A stretch of 64,000 nt of DNA from an uncultured Pseudomonadales bacterium (lineage in GTDB: Bacteria > Pseudomonadota > Gammaproteobacteria > Pseudomonadales > Azotimanducaceae): contig CALKBV010000009.1 of assembly GCA_937775265.1 (NCBI GenBank), positions 105,971 to 169,970 on the forward strand. Reading direction: 5' to 3'. Shown here in pieces: positions 7,294-16,269 of the stretch. The notes under the pieces were generated by a model that did no database searches, was not told where the DNA came from, and was given only the letters and a program-made list of their open reading frames with translations. Within the stretch, counting starts at the first letter, position 1, and every line of letters starts with the position of its first letter. Position numbers and translations under genes: made by a program.

Positions 7294-8615
7294 AGGGCCT
7301 TTAGCCCGGCTTCGATGTTCCCTGCCTCCAGAACGTAAAAATCTTCACGATAGGTAGTTTCATCACTTTCCCCCGTAACAATAAATACTGCGGTTTGAAC
7401 TCCCCTGTTTTCGATCGTTGCGAGCAGGGTCTCCTGTTGTTTACTGAAACCGGAGAACACCATCAGGCAGCTGCTCATCCTGCTAGCGTGTTGCGAAAGA
7501 AGGTCTACGAAGTCAGAAGATAGCCGGTCTGTTAACTGAAGGGTGGCCAGAGCTTCCATTTGTTGTGAAGTCTGGGCATAGCCCCGGCCAGCAGTGATTA
7601 TCTCCGGTCGCGTTGACATGAAGTAGAGATCCATCAGTCCATCCAGGTTCTCTATATTCATGAGCAGGCTCGCGGCGACCGAGATGACTTCCTCGAACGC
7701 CGCAGGATTATCACCGAGGGTATCGACGATCAGGGCCTGGCGCACAAAAAACTCATCCTGAAACTCCTTAACGATCGGCTTGTCACGTTTTGCGGAGCTC
7801 GCCCAGTGGATTTTCCGGATTGGGTCTCCTTCGCGGTAGTCACGCAGGGAAACAAATTCATCACTTTCGCCAACGGACCAGGTGGAATTAATTCCGCCTG
7901 GCTGGAAGTGACGGCCGCCCTTAAACTCAAACCGCCGTGGGATAGGGTACCGCTTCGGTAGCACCGTCAAGTGTTCGCGGTTATCGAATTCCGTGGCTCC
8001 GTAGTTCAGGCCAAAGGGGTCGGGATGCAGGATGGTGGTGGACTCGAAATATACGTGCCCCCGCCTGAGAGGAGTCGCCTCGACAATGGCCTGGGCATGG
8101 GAAAGTAGTTCAACATCCGGTACTTCAGCATCCTTAAGACTGATACCGGTATTTAGTTTCTGCAGCCAAATGAAACGGTGAAACCCAAGCCATCGATCAT
8201 AGGCATTCCGGGTTTCTTCCCCTGGTTCCTTCATACGTTCAAACTGGGCTAGATCTGGTGGCATAATTTTTGGGTTATCGAGGATCTTCAGATCTCGTTC
8301 GACACGATTCCCATCATTGATGACGGTGATAAAATATTCGAACGGAACACCCGCGGTAGCATACTTAGGCAATTGACGTTTGACGCTGACGTCGGGTGAA
8401 CGAACCTTGATGGTCAGGCGTGCAAAGATCAGTGTGCAGACCAGTAATGCAAACAATTGGTAGACGAATGAAAGGTCTGTATCTAACCCGACAGCACCAC
8501 AGATAAACGTACTGGTTTGCAGTAGCCTTCCTCGGTCTGAGTTACGCCGCGTGGCACGACGGTTAATAGTGGTTAACCGTGTCCAGGTTGGGAAGGCGCG
8601 TTCGCGAAAGGCCAT
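7290..8615 (-). CDS. DUF58 domain protein (MoxR-associated)
   Basis: A 441-residue DUF58 protein. The N-terminal part has one or two hydrophobic stretches (about residues 35-70, including FVYQLFALLVCTLIFARLTI), and the DUF58 core is recognised by the SDEFVSLRDYREGDPIRKIHW segment followed by KPIVKEFQDE (about residues 255-295). The rest resembles a von Willebrand A-like fold, beginning ALIVDTL. DUF58 proteins are partners of MoxR ATPases and are thought to act as substrates or adaptors in complex maturation; the exact client here is unknown. It is five bases downstream of moxR and overlaps the TgpA-like gene by four bases, consistent with one translationally coupled operon. Confidence 0.87.
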   Translation of the reverse strand: MAFRERAFPTWTRLTTINRRATRRNSDRGRLLQTSTFICGAVGLDTDLSFVYQLFALLVCTLIFARLTIKVRSPDVSVKRQLPKYATAGVPFEYFITVINDGNRVERDLKILDNPKIMPPDLAQFERMKEPGEETRNAYDRWLGFHRFIWLQKLNTGISLKDAEVPDVELLSHAQAIVEATPLRRGHVYFESTTILHPDPFGLNYGATEFDNREHLTVLPKRYPIPRRFEFKGGRHFQPGGINSTWSVGESDEFVSLRDYREGDPIRKIHWASSAKRDKPIVKEFQDEFFVRQALIVDTLGDNPAAFEEVISVAASLLMNIENLDGLMDLYFMSTRPEIITAGRGYAQTSQQMEALATLQLTDRLSSDFVDLLSQHASRMSSCLMVFSGFSKQQETLLATIENRGVQTAVFIVTGESDETTYREDFYVLEAGNIEAGLKAL

Positions 8616-8620
8616 ATCAG

Positions 8621-9583
8621 TTAAGCGGGGACGGGAATGTCCTGAATAATTTCCAGGAGTATCTGTGCGGTCTGTGAGCCAGAGTATTGCGAACCGGAGT
8701 CCAGTATCAGTCGGTGGGCAATGCTTGGTATGGCAAGTTCCTGAATGTGATCCGGCGTGACGAAATCGACGCCTTCCATCAGAGCAAGTGCCTGCGACGC
8801 TTTCATCAATGATATTCCTGCCCTGGGACTGGCGCCCATGGCGACCCCCGGTGTAGTCCGGGTCTGTACAACAATGTCGACAATGTAGCGTTTCAGTTCG
8901 TCAGAGATTCGGATGTCAGCCGCAGCTTTTCGAATAAGACGAATGTCTTCAATTGATGTGCAGGCGGTAAGGGAGTCCAACGGATGCTTATATCTTTGGG
9001 AATCCATGATCAGCACTTCGTCCTCTTTAGAAACGTAGCCGAGTTTAAAGCTCATAGCGAAACGATCCATCTGTGCCTCTGGTAGCGGGTAGGTGCCATG
9101 AAACTCAATCGGATTTTGAGTCGCAATTACAAAGAAGAGTTCATCCATAGGATGCCTTTCACCTTCGATGCTTACCTGATTTTCTCCCATTGCTTCAAGC
9201 AGTGCAGACTGGGTTCTTGGTGACGCGCGGTTTATTTCGTCGGCCAGTAGTATCTGGGTAAAAATCGGGCCGGGCCTGAAGCGGAAGTCCTGATTTTGCT
9301 GGTCGAAAATAGAAACACCCAGAATATCCGAAGGCAACAGATCAGGCGTGAACTGTATTCGTTTGAAAGTAGCATCAATCGAACCCGCCAGTGACTTTGC
9401 AAGTGTTGTTTTTCCGGTTCCTGGAACATCCTCTAGCAGCACATGACCCCCAGAAAAAAATGCGGCTAATAACCATTTGACACTTTGGTTGTTGCTGCGG
9501 ATGACACTCTCAATATTTTCGCGCAGCTTATTAATGAGCGCGAGCTCCCGGCCTGGATAGATATCTGGTATGTCAGAAGACAT
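8621..9583 (-). CDS. MoxR-family AAA ATPase
   Basis: A 320-residue AAA+ ATPase of the MoxR family. Walker A is present as EDVPGTGKTTLAKSL, Walker B as LLADEINRASPRTQSALLEAM, and sensor 1 as FVIATQNPIEFHGTYPLPEAQMDRF; the C-terminal lid helix region includes GASPRAGISLMKASQ. MoxR proteins act as chaperone-like ATPases, usually with DUF58 or VWA partners, both in metal insertion and envelope stress functions. The frame could start 15 codons earlier at 9628, but AAAGGAACC just upstream of the ATG at 9583 is a good ribosome site, so I chose that start. It is the first gene of the moxR-DUF58-tgpA operon, transcribed leftward from the dyad-rich intergenic region. Confidence 0.9.
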   Translation of the reverse strand: MSSDIPDIYPGRELALINKLRENIESVIRSNNQSVKWLLAAFFSGGHVLLEDVPGTGKTTLAKSLAGSIDATFKRIQFTPDLLPSDILGVSIFDQQNQDFRFRPGPIFTQILLADEINRASPRTQSALLEAMGENQVSIEGERHPMDELFFVIATQNPIEFHGTYPLPEAQMDRFAMSFKLGYVSKEDEVLIMDSQRYKHPLDSLTACTSIEDIRLIRKAAADIRISDELKRYIVDIVVQTRTTPGVAMGASPRAGISLMKASQALALMEGVDFVTPDHIQELAIPSIAHRLILDSGSQYSGSQTAQILLEIIQDIPVPA

Positions 9584-9976
9584 CTTTGGTTCCTTTCGTT
9601 TCGAGTATTTTTGCAAGCATCGTTCCATTGGTCAAACTGATTAAAAACTGAAGTATCACGCGGTGTTGCGGTAGGAAATGTCTCGAACAAGTTCGCCGCC
9701 CAGTGTCGACGGGGTGAAGGTTCTCGAGAATCCATCGAGTTGGTGATCAAAGGCAGTGCACCCGGGTTGATGAAAGTGATCTGCATGCAGCCAGGTGGTG
9801 GAGAGATTCTCTAACGGGGTGTTGTTCCGAATTCGATCGAATCCAAGTGGGAATGGTCATTGCGGATTGGGCAATCAATCGTGTAATCGTGATATAAACG
9901 ATGAGTTGGGCCTGACTGCAATAGGAATTCTTTGTTAATGAATGACGTTCAGGGTCCACGCACGAGAGAGTTAACT
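9584..9976. other. intergenic region with four short palindromes
   Basis: This 393-base region separates the leftward moxR operon and the rightward methyltransferase cassette and holds no convincing gene. It contains an unusual density of short dyads: CGAACAAGTTCG at 9684-9695, TTCTCGAGAA at 9721-9730, CTGCATGCAG at 9781-9790 and the 12-base perfect palindrome ATTCGATCGAAT at 9831-9842. The last lies just upstream of a plausible promoter for the rightward cassette, so it could be an operator; that is inference. Confidence 0.5.
9860..9887 (+). promoter_or_regulatory. possible sigma-70 promoter for the methyltransferase cassette
   Basis: TTGCGG at 9860-9865 and TGTAAT at 9882-9887 are separated by 16 bases and match the sigma-70 -35 and -10 consensus at most positions. 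The start codon at 9977 lies about 90 bases downstream. The pair is seen in the sequence, but promoter activity is inferred. Confidence 0.3.
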
Positions 9977-10759
9977 ATGGACACATTCTACACAGACCAT
10001 TGGCAAACCATTGAGCCGGAAAGGCTGGACCGCTATGAGCAGCTGTTCCAGTTTCGACCGGAACAGGAACCCTTTGTTGACGCGCTAGCACTTACTGGCA
10101 AAACCAGCGTACTGGATTTTGGTTGTGGGCCTGGCTTTATGGCGGAAGAAATCGCCAGCCGTACGACTGCCCAGGTTTTTGGTGTAGACCTGAATAAAGA
10201 GTTTATGTCCCGCGCAGAGTCCAGAAATACAAAGAAAAACCTTAAATTTTTTCATCTGGAGGGTGATGCCTTGCCTGATGAGATTAATGCTGTTGATCGT
10301 GTGTTCATTAAAAATGTGCTTGAGTATGTGCCTGATCTCGAGGGAACCGTCGCCAGGTTGCACTCGATATTAAGCGATGGTGGCCGGATCGTCGTGATCG
10401 ATAGTGATTGGGGCTTTGTCCTGGTAGAGCCGTGGGGAAAGGTTCGAGCCGATCGTTTTTTCGAAGCGGCCGCAGCCGCTTTCAGGGAACCACACATTGG
10501 GCGTAAGTTGCCCGGTCTTCTGGCCCGGGCTGGATTTGAAGATATAAAGGTCAAGATGATTGCCGGGGTTGACCTCAAGGGCAGGGGAGTCTCTGTCTTA
10601 CAGAACATGGTTTCGTATATTCGAGAGTTTGGGACCATGAGTGAAACCGAGCTGCAGGCGCATATGAGTGAGTTGGAAGCAGCACAGGCGAATGGCAGCT
10701 TTATGTTTATTCTGCCGCAATTTTTGGTCACCGCCACTAAAGGCAACCCCGATGAGTAG
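9977..10759 (+). CDS. class I SAM-dependent methyltransferase
   Basis: A 260-residue class I methyltransferase. The SAM-binding motif I is VLDFGCGPGFMAEEIA (about residues 39-54), followed by an acidic residue at the end of strand 2 (FGVDLN) and a motif IV region RVFIKNVLEYVPD, then GRIVVIDSDWG. The acceptor cannot be assigned; small-molecule methyltransferases of the UbiE/ArsM superfamily are the nearest general class. An upstream TTG at 9932 would add 15 residues, but GAGAGAG at 9964-9970 is placed six bases before the ATG at 9977, which decides the start. The stop overlaps the start of the dehydrogenase gene by eight bases, so the two are likely made together and may act on the same compound. 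Confidence 0.82.
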   Translation: MDTFYTDHWQTIEPERLDRYEQLFQFRPEQEPFVDALALTGKTSVLDFGCGPGFMAEEIASRTTAQVFGVDLNKEFMSRAESRNTKKNLKFFHLEGDALPDEINAVDRVFIKNVLEYVPDLEGTVARLHSILSDGGRIVVIDSDWGFVLVEPWGKVRADRFFEAAAAAFREPHIGRKLPGLLARAGFEDIKVKMIAGVDLKGRGVSVLQNMVSYIREFGTMSETELQAHMSELEAAQANGSFMFILPQFLVTATKGNPDE

Positions 10760-11852
10760 TTTGCCGGCGAAAAGTTTTGCGATGGTGCAAACCGGTGATC
10801 GGTCTCTTGAAGCCAGGGATATTCCCATTCCGGATATCGATGAAGACTCTGCTCTACTCGAGCTTGAAGCCTGTGGTATTTGTGGCAGTGACTATGAACA
10901 GTTCGAGGGGGTTCTACGAACACCAACGCCGGTTATTCCTGGACACGAACCCCTGGGCAGGATCGCAAAGATTGGTGATCGGGCGGCAATCCGATGGGGC
11001 GTTGAAGAGGGTGATCGGGTAGCGGTAGAGACCATGCTCTCCTGCCGTCACTGCCCGACCTGTTTGGATGGTCGGTATCACCTGTGTGATGATCGAAAGA
11101 TCTATTCGTACATACCGCTCACGGAATCGCCTGGGTTGTGGGGTGGTTATTCGCAATTCATGTTCCTGCATGGCAACAGTATTGTTCATAAAGTTGATCC
11201 GGACATTCCCGCGAACATTGCTGTCATTTTTAATCCGCTGGGTGCCGGCTTCCGCTGGGCGGTGGAGATGCCTAACGCAAGGCCCGGAGATACGGTTGTA
11301 GTGATGGGTCCGGGGCAAAGGGGTCTTGCCAGTGTTATCGCATTACGCTGCGTGGGGGTGACGAATATTATTGTGACCGGTCTTGCCGCTGATGCTGAAA
11401 AGCTGGCGCTGGCCCGATTCTATGGGGCGGCACACACGATTGATGTGGATAATGAAAATGTCGTTCATCGTGTAAAGGGTCTCACCAATGGGAAGGGGGC
11501 GGACATCGTTGTCGATGTTTCCTCCTATGCAACTAAGCCTGTTGCCGATGCCCTGCAATTGGTAAAGGTTGGCGGACAGATTGTCCTGGCAGGGGTTAAG
11601 GGTTTTAAGGCGGTGGATAATTTTGTCTCTGACCTTGTGGTCATGAAAGAAGTGACAATCAGAGGTGCCATCGGCGTGACTTCCTCTGGTTATAAACAGG
11701 CCATCAAAGTGATTGAATCAGGGGAAATAGATTTTTCGCCTATGCATACTCATGATTTTGACCTCAAAGATGCAGAACTTGCCATCAAAACACTTGCCAG
11801 GGAAGTACAAGGGGATGAATCAATTCATAGTTGCCTTATCCCGCCTAAATAA
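10752..11852 (+). CDS. zinc-dependent medium-chain alcohol dehydrogenase
   Basis: A 366-residue MDR-family zinc dehydrogenase resembling threonine/sorbitol dehydrogenases. The catalytic zinc site is visible as GICGSDYEQFEG with GHEPLG downstream, and the structural zinc lobe as CRHCPTCLDGRYHLC (four Cys). The Rossmann segment is VVVMGPGQRGLASVIAL, in the nucleotide-binding half, and VDVSSYATKPVADALQLVKVGGQIVLAG follows the family. The substrate is not evident. The track-length frame could begin at 10668 inside the methyltransferase gene, but the ATG at 10752 gives the normal family N-terminus and overlaps the methyltransferase stop (ATGAGTAG). The thioesterase gene starts nine bases after the stop, so this is the middle gene of a three-gene cassette. 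Confidence 0.87.
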   Translation: MSSLPAKSFAMVQTGDRSLEARDIPIPDIDEDSALLELEACGICGSDYEQFEGVLRTPTPVIPGHEPLGRIAKIGDRAAIRWGVEEGDRVAVETMLSCRHCPTCLDGRYHLCDDRKIYSYIPLTESPGLWGGYSQFMFLHGNSIVHKVDPDIPANIAVIFNPLGAGFRWAVEMPNARPGDTVVVMGPGQRGLASVIALRCVGVTNIIVTGLAADAEKLALARFYGAAHTIDVDNENVVHRVKGLTNGKGADIVVDVSSYATKPVADALQLVKVGGQIVLAGVKGFKAVDNFVSDLVVMKEVTIRGAIGVTSSGYKQAIKVIESGEIDFSPMHTHDFDLKDAELAIKTLAREVQGDESIHSCLIPPK

Positions 11853-11861
11853 GGAGAAGAT

Positions 11862-12302
11862 GTGACCAGAACCAAACCAGAGTTTGAATTCAACGAGAAA
11901 ATTGCTGAAAGCTTTATGCGCCCCAAGGCAAGCCTGGGAGGGTTGCATGAGTATCTTGGAATAAAAATTGTTGAGGTGGGGCCGGGGACTATGCGCGGTC
12001 AACTCGAAGTGAGGGACGAGTTTCTTACGTATATTGGCAATATGCATGGTGGTGTGCTGTCCGCCTTCAGTGACCATATGCTGGGTTCTGTTTGCTATCC
12101 GGTGATGAAAAAAGGCCAGTGGGCTGCAACTACTGAATTCAAGATCAACCTGACTGCGCCGGTATCGAAAGGTGTGGTGGATGCGTATGCTGAAATCATC
12201 AACCTGTCCCGAACCATGGCGGTGGTCCAGATTGAACTTGTCAATGAAGGACGCCTTGCTGCGATAGCCCAGGGAACTGTGACGATAAGGGATCCTCGCT
12301 GA
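11862..12302 (+). CDS. PaaI-type hotdog thioesterase
   Basis: A 146-residue hotdog-fold protein of the PaaI/YbdB thioesterase group, which hydrolyses acyl-CoA or aryl-CoA thioesters. The key segment NMHGGVLSAFSDHMLGS (about residues 60-77) carries the HGG loop and the acidic residue of this family, and KINLTAPVSKGVVDAYAEII follows in the second half. The start is GTG at 11862 with AAGGAG at 11851-11856; an ATG two bases upstream (11860) reads ATG TGA and is out of frame. As the third gene after a methyltransferase and a dehydrogenase, it may clear a CoA intermediate in the same pathway. It converges with oppF (20 bases between stops). Confidence 0.85.
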   Translation: MTRTKPEFEFNEKIAESFMRPKASLGGLHEYLGIKIVEVGPGTMRGQLEVRDEFLTYIGNMHGGVLSAFSDHMLGSVCYPVMKKGQWAATTEFKINLTAPVSKGVVDAYAEIINLSRTMAVVQIELVNEGRLAAIAQGTVTIRDPR

Positions 12303-12322
12303 AGGACCTTGGTCTAAGAGTG

Positions 12323-13300
12323 TTAGAGGTCGTCGAGGTGGCAGCAGACTTGGTGGTCTGCAATGGTGCGCAGTAGCGGAGCCTCTATTTTGCATCGTTC
12401 CATCACTCTTGGGCATCTTGGGTGAAATCGACATCCTGTGGGTGGATTGATCGGTGAGGGTACGTCCCCGGTAATGATTTCACGTTTCACCCTTAGGTGT
12501 GGGTCCGGAACCGGAATAGCGGAGATTAGCGATTTGGTATAAGGATGCCGCGGCTCGTGGTAAATGGATTCGCCGGTACTTTCCTCGACGATATTACCCA
12601 GGTACATGATCGCGATCCGATCAGAGATGTGTTTTACGACCGCGAGATCGTGAGCGATAAACAGGTAGGCAAGGTTGAACTCCTTCTGCAGGTCTACCAG
12701 CAGGTTCAGGATCTGGCTTTGGATGGAAACATCCAGTGCAGATACCGGTTCATCGCAGACCACAAGTTTTGGATTGAGTGCTATCGATCGCGCGATGCCG
12801 ATGCGTTGTCTTTGCCCCCCGGAAAATTCGAAGGGGTATCTCGTCATCGAACGAGCTGGCAGGCCCACGATATCCAGTAGTTCCCTCACGCGTTTCGCGC
12901 GACTGGCCCTGTCGCCAATTTTTTGAACGATGTAAGGCTCTTCCAGGATATCGCCAACCGTATGGCGAGAGTTCAGTGACTCCATTGGGTCCTGGAAAAT
13001 CATCTGAATATTCTGCCGGTAGGGCATCAATGCTTTGCCCTTGAGTTTGGTAATGTCGGTTCCTTCAAACTCGATGGAACCAGAAGTAGGCTCGTACAGT
13101 CGGGCGATACATCTGCCAAGGGTTGATTTTCCGCAGCCGGATTCACCGACCAGACCGAGAGTTTCGCCGGGCTGTATTTCAAAGGAGATACCGTCGACTG
13201 CCTTATTGAATTTGTTGGCGCGAAGAAGGATGCCTTCCTTCACGGGGAAGTGCATTTTCAGGTTGTCGACTTTCAGTATTGGAGGCTGTTTTAGAGACAT
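12323..13300 (-). CDS. oppF: oligopeptide/dipeptide ABC transporter ATP-binding protein (OppF-like)
   Basis: A 325-residue ABC ATPase of the peptide importer class. Walker A is [20 protein letters not shown], the ABC signature is FSGGQRQRIGIARSIAL, and Walker B is LVVCDEPVSALDVSIQSQIL with the H-loop in AYLFIAHDLAVV. The C-terminal oligopeptide_HPY domain, with a Cys cluster (GCRFHPRCPRVMERC), is typical of OppD/DppF subunits and may hold an iron-sulfur cluster. I start it at the ATG at 13300, directly after the oppD stop; a longer frame to 13381 would overlap the oppD coding region. It is the last gene of the yejB-yejE-yejA-oppD-oppF importer operon. Confidence 0.92.
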   Translation of the reverse strand: MSLKQPPILKVDNLKMHFPVKEGILLRANKFNKAVDGISFEIQPGETLGLVGESGCGKSTLGRCIARLYEPTSGSIEFEGTDITKLKGKALMPYRQNIQMIFQDPMESLNSRHTVGDILEEPYIVQKIGDRASRAKRVRELLDIVGLPARSMTRYPFEFSGGQRQRIGIARSIALNPKLVVCDEPVSALDVSIQSQILNLLVDLQKEFNLAYLFIAHDLAVVKHISDRIAIMYLGNIVEESTGESIYHEPRHPYTKSLISAIPVPDPHLRVKREIITGDVPSPINPPTGCRFHPRCPRVMERCKIEAPLLRTIADHQVCCHLDDL

Positions 13301-13302
13301 GT

Positions 13303-14274
13303 TTAAATTTCCTGCCAGCGCAGGCAGCTGACCTGATGTTGGTCTTTTACAGCCTGAAGGTCGGGTGCCTTGCTGATGCACTGCTCATGACTGAAGGTGC
13401 AACGATTTTCGAAACGACAGCCTTCTGGTAAATCCAAAAGTCCTGGCACCATGCCGTCAATAGTACTCAGGGTTGATTTGGGTTCTGTGTTTAGTGTCGG
13501 GATCGATTTAAGCAAGCCGCGTGTGTAGGGGTGGGCTGCACGATCAAAGATATCGAACACGCTTCCTCTCTCTGCGACTTTACCTGCATACATGACCACG
13601 ACTTCATCGCAGGTTTCCGCGATCACCCCAAGGTCATGGGTAATCAATATGACCGACATGCCCATGTCAGCCTGAAGTTCCTTGATCAGCTCCAGGATCT
13701 GCGCCTGGATCGTAACGTCCAGGGCGGTTGTAGGTTCATCCGCAATAAGGAAGTCAGGTTTGCAGGCAAGCGCCATTGCGATAACAATACGCTGCCGCAT
13801 GCCGCCAGAGAGCTGGTGTGGGTATTCGGTCATTCTGACGTCAGGGGAGGGTATGCCAACCCGGTCGAGTAGTCCGACGGCCTCTCGGATTGCTGCGTCG
13901 GGCGTAATGTCTTTATGAATCAGTAGAGCTTCGGTCAGCTGGCGGCCAACCGTATGCACAGGGTTCAATGCGGTCATTGGCTCCTGGAACACCATGCCAA
14001 TTCTAGCGCCACGGATCTTTTCCATTTGGGGAATAGGTAGTTGCGTCAGGTCGGTTCCATCAAGCTCAACGCTGCCGGAAACAATCTGCCCCATGGGCTG
14101 CGGCAGCAATCGCATAATGGAGAGGGCCGTAACACTTTTTCCGCAACCGGATTCACCAACGATCCCAAGCGTTTGACCCGCTTGCGCGGTGAATGAGACA
14201 TCATCGACTGCCCTTACCCGACCTTCGTCGGTGTCGAATTCGGTGACGAGGTTGTTGATGGAAAGTACGGCCAT
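13303..14274 (-). CDS. oppD: oligopeptide/dipeptide ABC transporter ATP-binding protein (OppD-like)
   Basis: A 323-residue ABC ATPase that powers peptide import with OppF. Walker A is [20 protein letters not shown], the signature [16 protein letters not shown], Walker [21 protein letters not shown] and the switch His in [11 protein letters not shown]. The C-terminal Cys cluster region ([15 protein letters not shown]) is also present. Its ATG overlaps the last base of the stop of the frameshifted binding-protein gene, showing coupling in the original operon. E. coli YejF is a fusion of two such ATPase units, whereas here they are separate proteins, as in Opp/Dpp systems. Confidence 0.92.
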   Translation of the reverse strand: MAVLSINNLVTEFDTDEGRVRAVDDVSFTAQAGQTLGIVGESGCGKSVTALSIMRLLPQPMGQIVSGSVELDGTDLTQLPIPQMEKIRGARIGMVFQEPMTALNPVHTVGRQLTEALLIHKDITPDAAIREAVGLLDRVGIPSPDVRMTEYPHQLSGGMRQRIVIAMALACKPDFLIADEPTTALDVTIQAQILELIKELQADMGMSVILITHDLGVIAETCDEVVVMYAGKVAERGSVFDIFDRAAHPYTRGLLKSIPTLNTEPKSTLSTIDGMVPGLLDLPEGCRFENRCTFSHEQCISKAPDLQAVKDQHQVSCLRWQEI

Positions 14275-16246
14275 CAGGGAGTTGCGAACTGGTCGTAGAA
14301 GTTAATCTCTGGCTGAAATTGTTGGCCAGATTTCTTCGCAGCCTGGGTTTCTTCTTTGATTTCAGTATCAATCCAGTGAACAAAGAGCTCGTTAGAACTC
14401 TCGGGTGTGTTTGTAATTGAATCCTTCCGGGTACCTGATCCATCGCCAGTGTCCGATTCGGTACCCGGGCTGAGTGAAGCCAGGGACGAAAGACGCATGT
14501 TCGTGATGAATTTCTGTCATACGGTGAGCGAGGTCCATCATTTCCTGCTTGTCACCGGAAACTCGGTACTGATCAATCATGCTGTCCATTTCCGGCAGCG
14601 CGAGAACCTCCAGGTTGTTTGTCTGGGTTTTAACCTTCCGTCCGGGTTAATTGATCCGTCTGCCAGATAAGGCACATCATAAGCGTTGTCGGAGTGATAG
14701 GTTTCCCAGAAGCGGGGATACATTTCCAGGGAAACAGAGAACGCCACGAAATGAATGTCGTGCTTCTTTCTCCTGTACTTTTTTAAAGCCGGCCGTGGAG
14801 TCCAAAACTTCTAGCCGCAGTTCCAGCCCTGCTTTGAGCGCCTCTTCCTTCAGAATGGTCAAGATATCCTTGTATTGTTCGTACCCGCTGGAGAAAGTGA
14901 AAGACAGTCTCTGGCCCGCTGCATTTTGCAGGATGCCATCAGAGCCCCGCTTCACGAAACCGGCTCTGGCGAAGGCTTCCTGCGCTTTGTTGATATCGAA
15001 CTCTCTTGGCTGAAGGGTCGGATGGGTAAACTCTCCGTAGCCATCTGAAGATGTCCTCATGCGCGCGTAGTCACCGCGGAAAAATTTCTCCAGCACCAGG
15101 TCCCAGTTGGATGCGTGTTGGATGCCGACCCGAATGTCCTTGTTGTTCAGCAGTTCCTTTGAGGTATTGATCCACATACCAAATGTGGGTCTTGGATGTT
15201 GGTTATAGAACATCGATTTTTGAATATAGCCTGCCGTGACATCCTGATCATCGTCGGGAAGTTTTTCGTACCAATACTCGGCGAGGCTTAGACTAAACTG
15301 GTCAATATCGCCGCGTTTGAATGCTTCGAAGTGCTTGGAAGTGTCGCGAATAACAGCCAGGTGGATTTTGTCCATGTTGAATCGGTAGCGCCAATGCTTC
15401 TTGTCTTTTGCCCACCAGTCTTTGTCGCGAGTAAAGGTGACGGAACGACCTTTTTTGAGGTTTTTGTCGTCGAGCAGGTAAGGGGAGGTGGTGGTCTCAA
15501 ATCGCCACTGGTAGCGCTCAACAAAGTCATCGCCCAGTTCGTTGAAAAACTGCCGCGGATTTGGGGCGAAGTTCCAAGAACACGGGAGTCCATGTCTGGC
15601 TTTGCCTCGGGCACGGAAATTGAAAACGTTCAGGTCGTCGTATTTCGTAATGTTTGTGTACTGGGTGCTGTACCAGTTGTTGTACCAGGGCGCGACGATG
15701 TAGCGGGACTGGTTAATGAAAAACATGAAGAAGAAATCGTCGCTGGTGATCGCGTACGCCGTCAGACCATGTAGCTAGCGGGTCAATTTTTACGTAAACC
15801 GTTTTGTTTTCCCAATCGACCGACCATGATTCTGCAAGACCAGGAAAATACTCAAATTCGTTTGGGTGTCGTTGTGCGATTGGTATCGAAACGTTATCTA
15901 ACAGGAACGCTCGAAACGAACCGTTTGCATCGGGACCCAGGGTGCGAAGTGTTCTGGGGTAATCCTGTAAGCGCACATATTCAGTACCTCCTTTTTTAGC
16001 GTCTGGAGAGCCTATCTCAGGGAGGTGATCACCGTTTTCCCATGTCAGGCCCTGAGGAAGGTCAGCGATCGTTTTAAACTTGAAAAAGTCGGGCCGCTCA
16101 GAGTAGTAAGCTTGTACTTCCTCGGTGTTATCAATAGCGGGGAAATCAGGACTTTGGGTGTCATCTGTTGAGCCGCCGCAGGCGCTGAGAAGCAGTAGCG
16201 TCAGGAGTCCGGTAATTGTGGGGTAAAATCTCATAATAAGTCTCAT
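14274..16246 (-). pseudogene. yejA: family-5 extracellular peptide-binding lipoprotein (YejA-like), four frameshifts
   Basis: Reading pieces in three frames reconstructs one family-5 solute-binding protein of 656 residues. The N-terminal piece has a lipoprotein signal (LLLLSAC then GG) and the segment PGLAESWSVDWENKTVYVKI; the large central piece (14677-15726) carries SRYIVAPWYNNWYS and KHFEAFKRGDIDQFSLSL; the C-terminal pieces carry MDSMIDQY ... PGYRIGHWRW and SNELFVHWIDTEI. Frame changes lie near 15755 (one extra base), 14765 (one extra), 14638 (one missing, in an A run) and 14405 (one extra, in a C run). The net correction of two bases makes the span exactly divisible by three, and no other stop interrupts it. 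Together with its place in an intact transporter operon this suggests sequencing error more than decay. The TTG at 16264 is an alternative start. Confidence 0.75.
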
Positions 16247-16269
16247 TTTTAGGCGTGAACGCAAACCAG

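Noticed and set aside
9466..9959. Leftward frames in the moxR upstream region
   Set aside because: They overlap each other and the palindromes, have odd composition and no family motif.
10252..10926. Large reverse frame across the methyltransferase/dehydrogenase boundary
   Set aside because: It is opposite two well-recognised genes and has no conserved motif.
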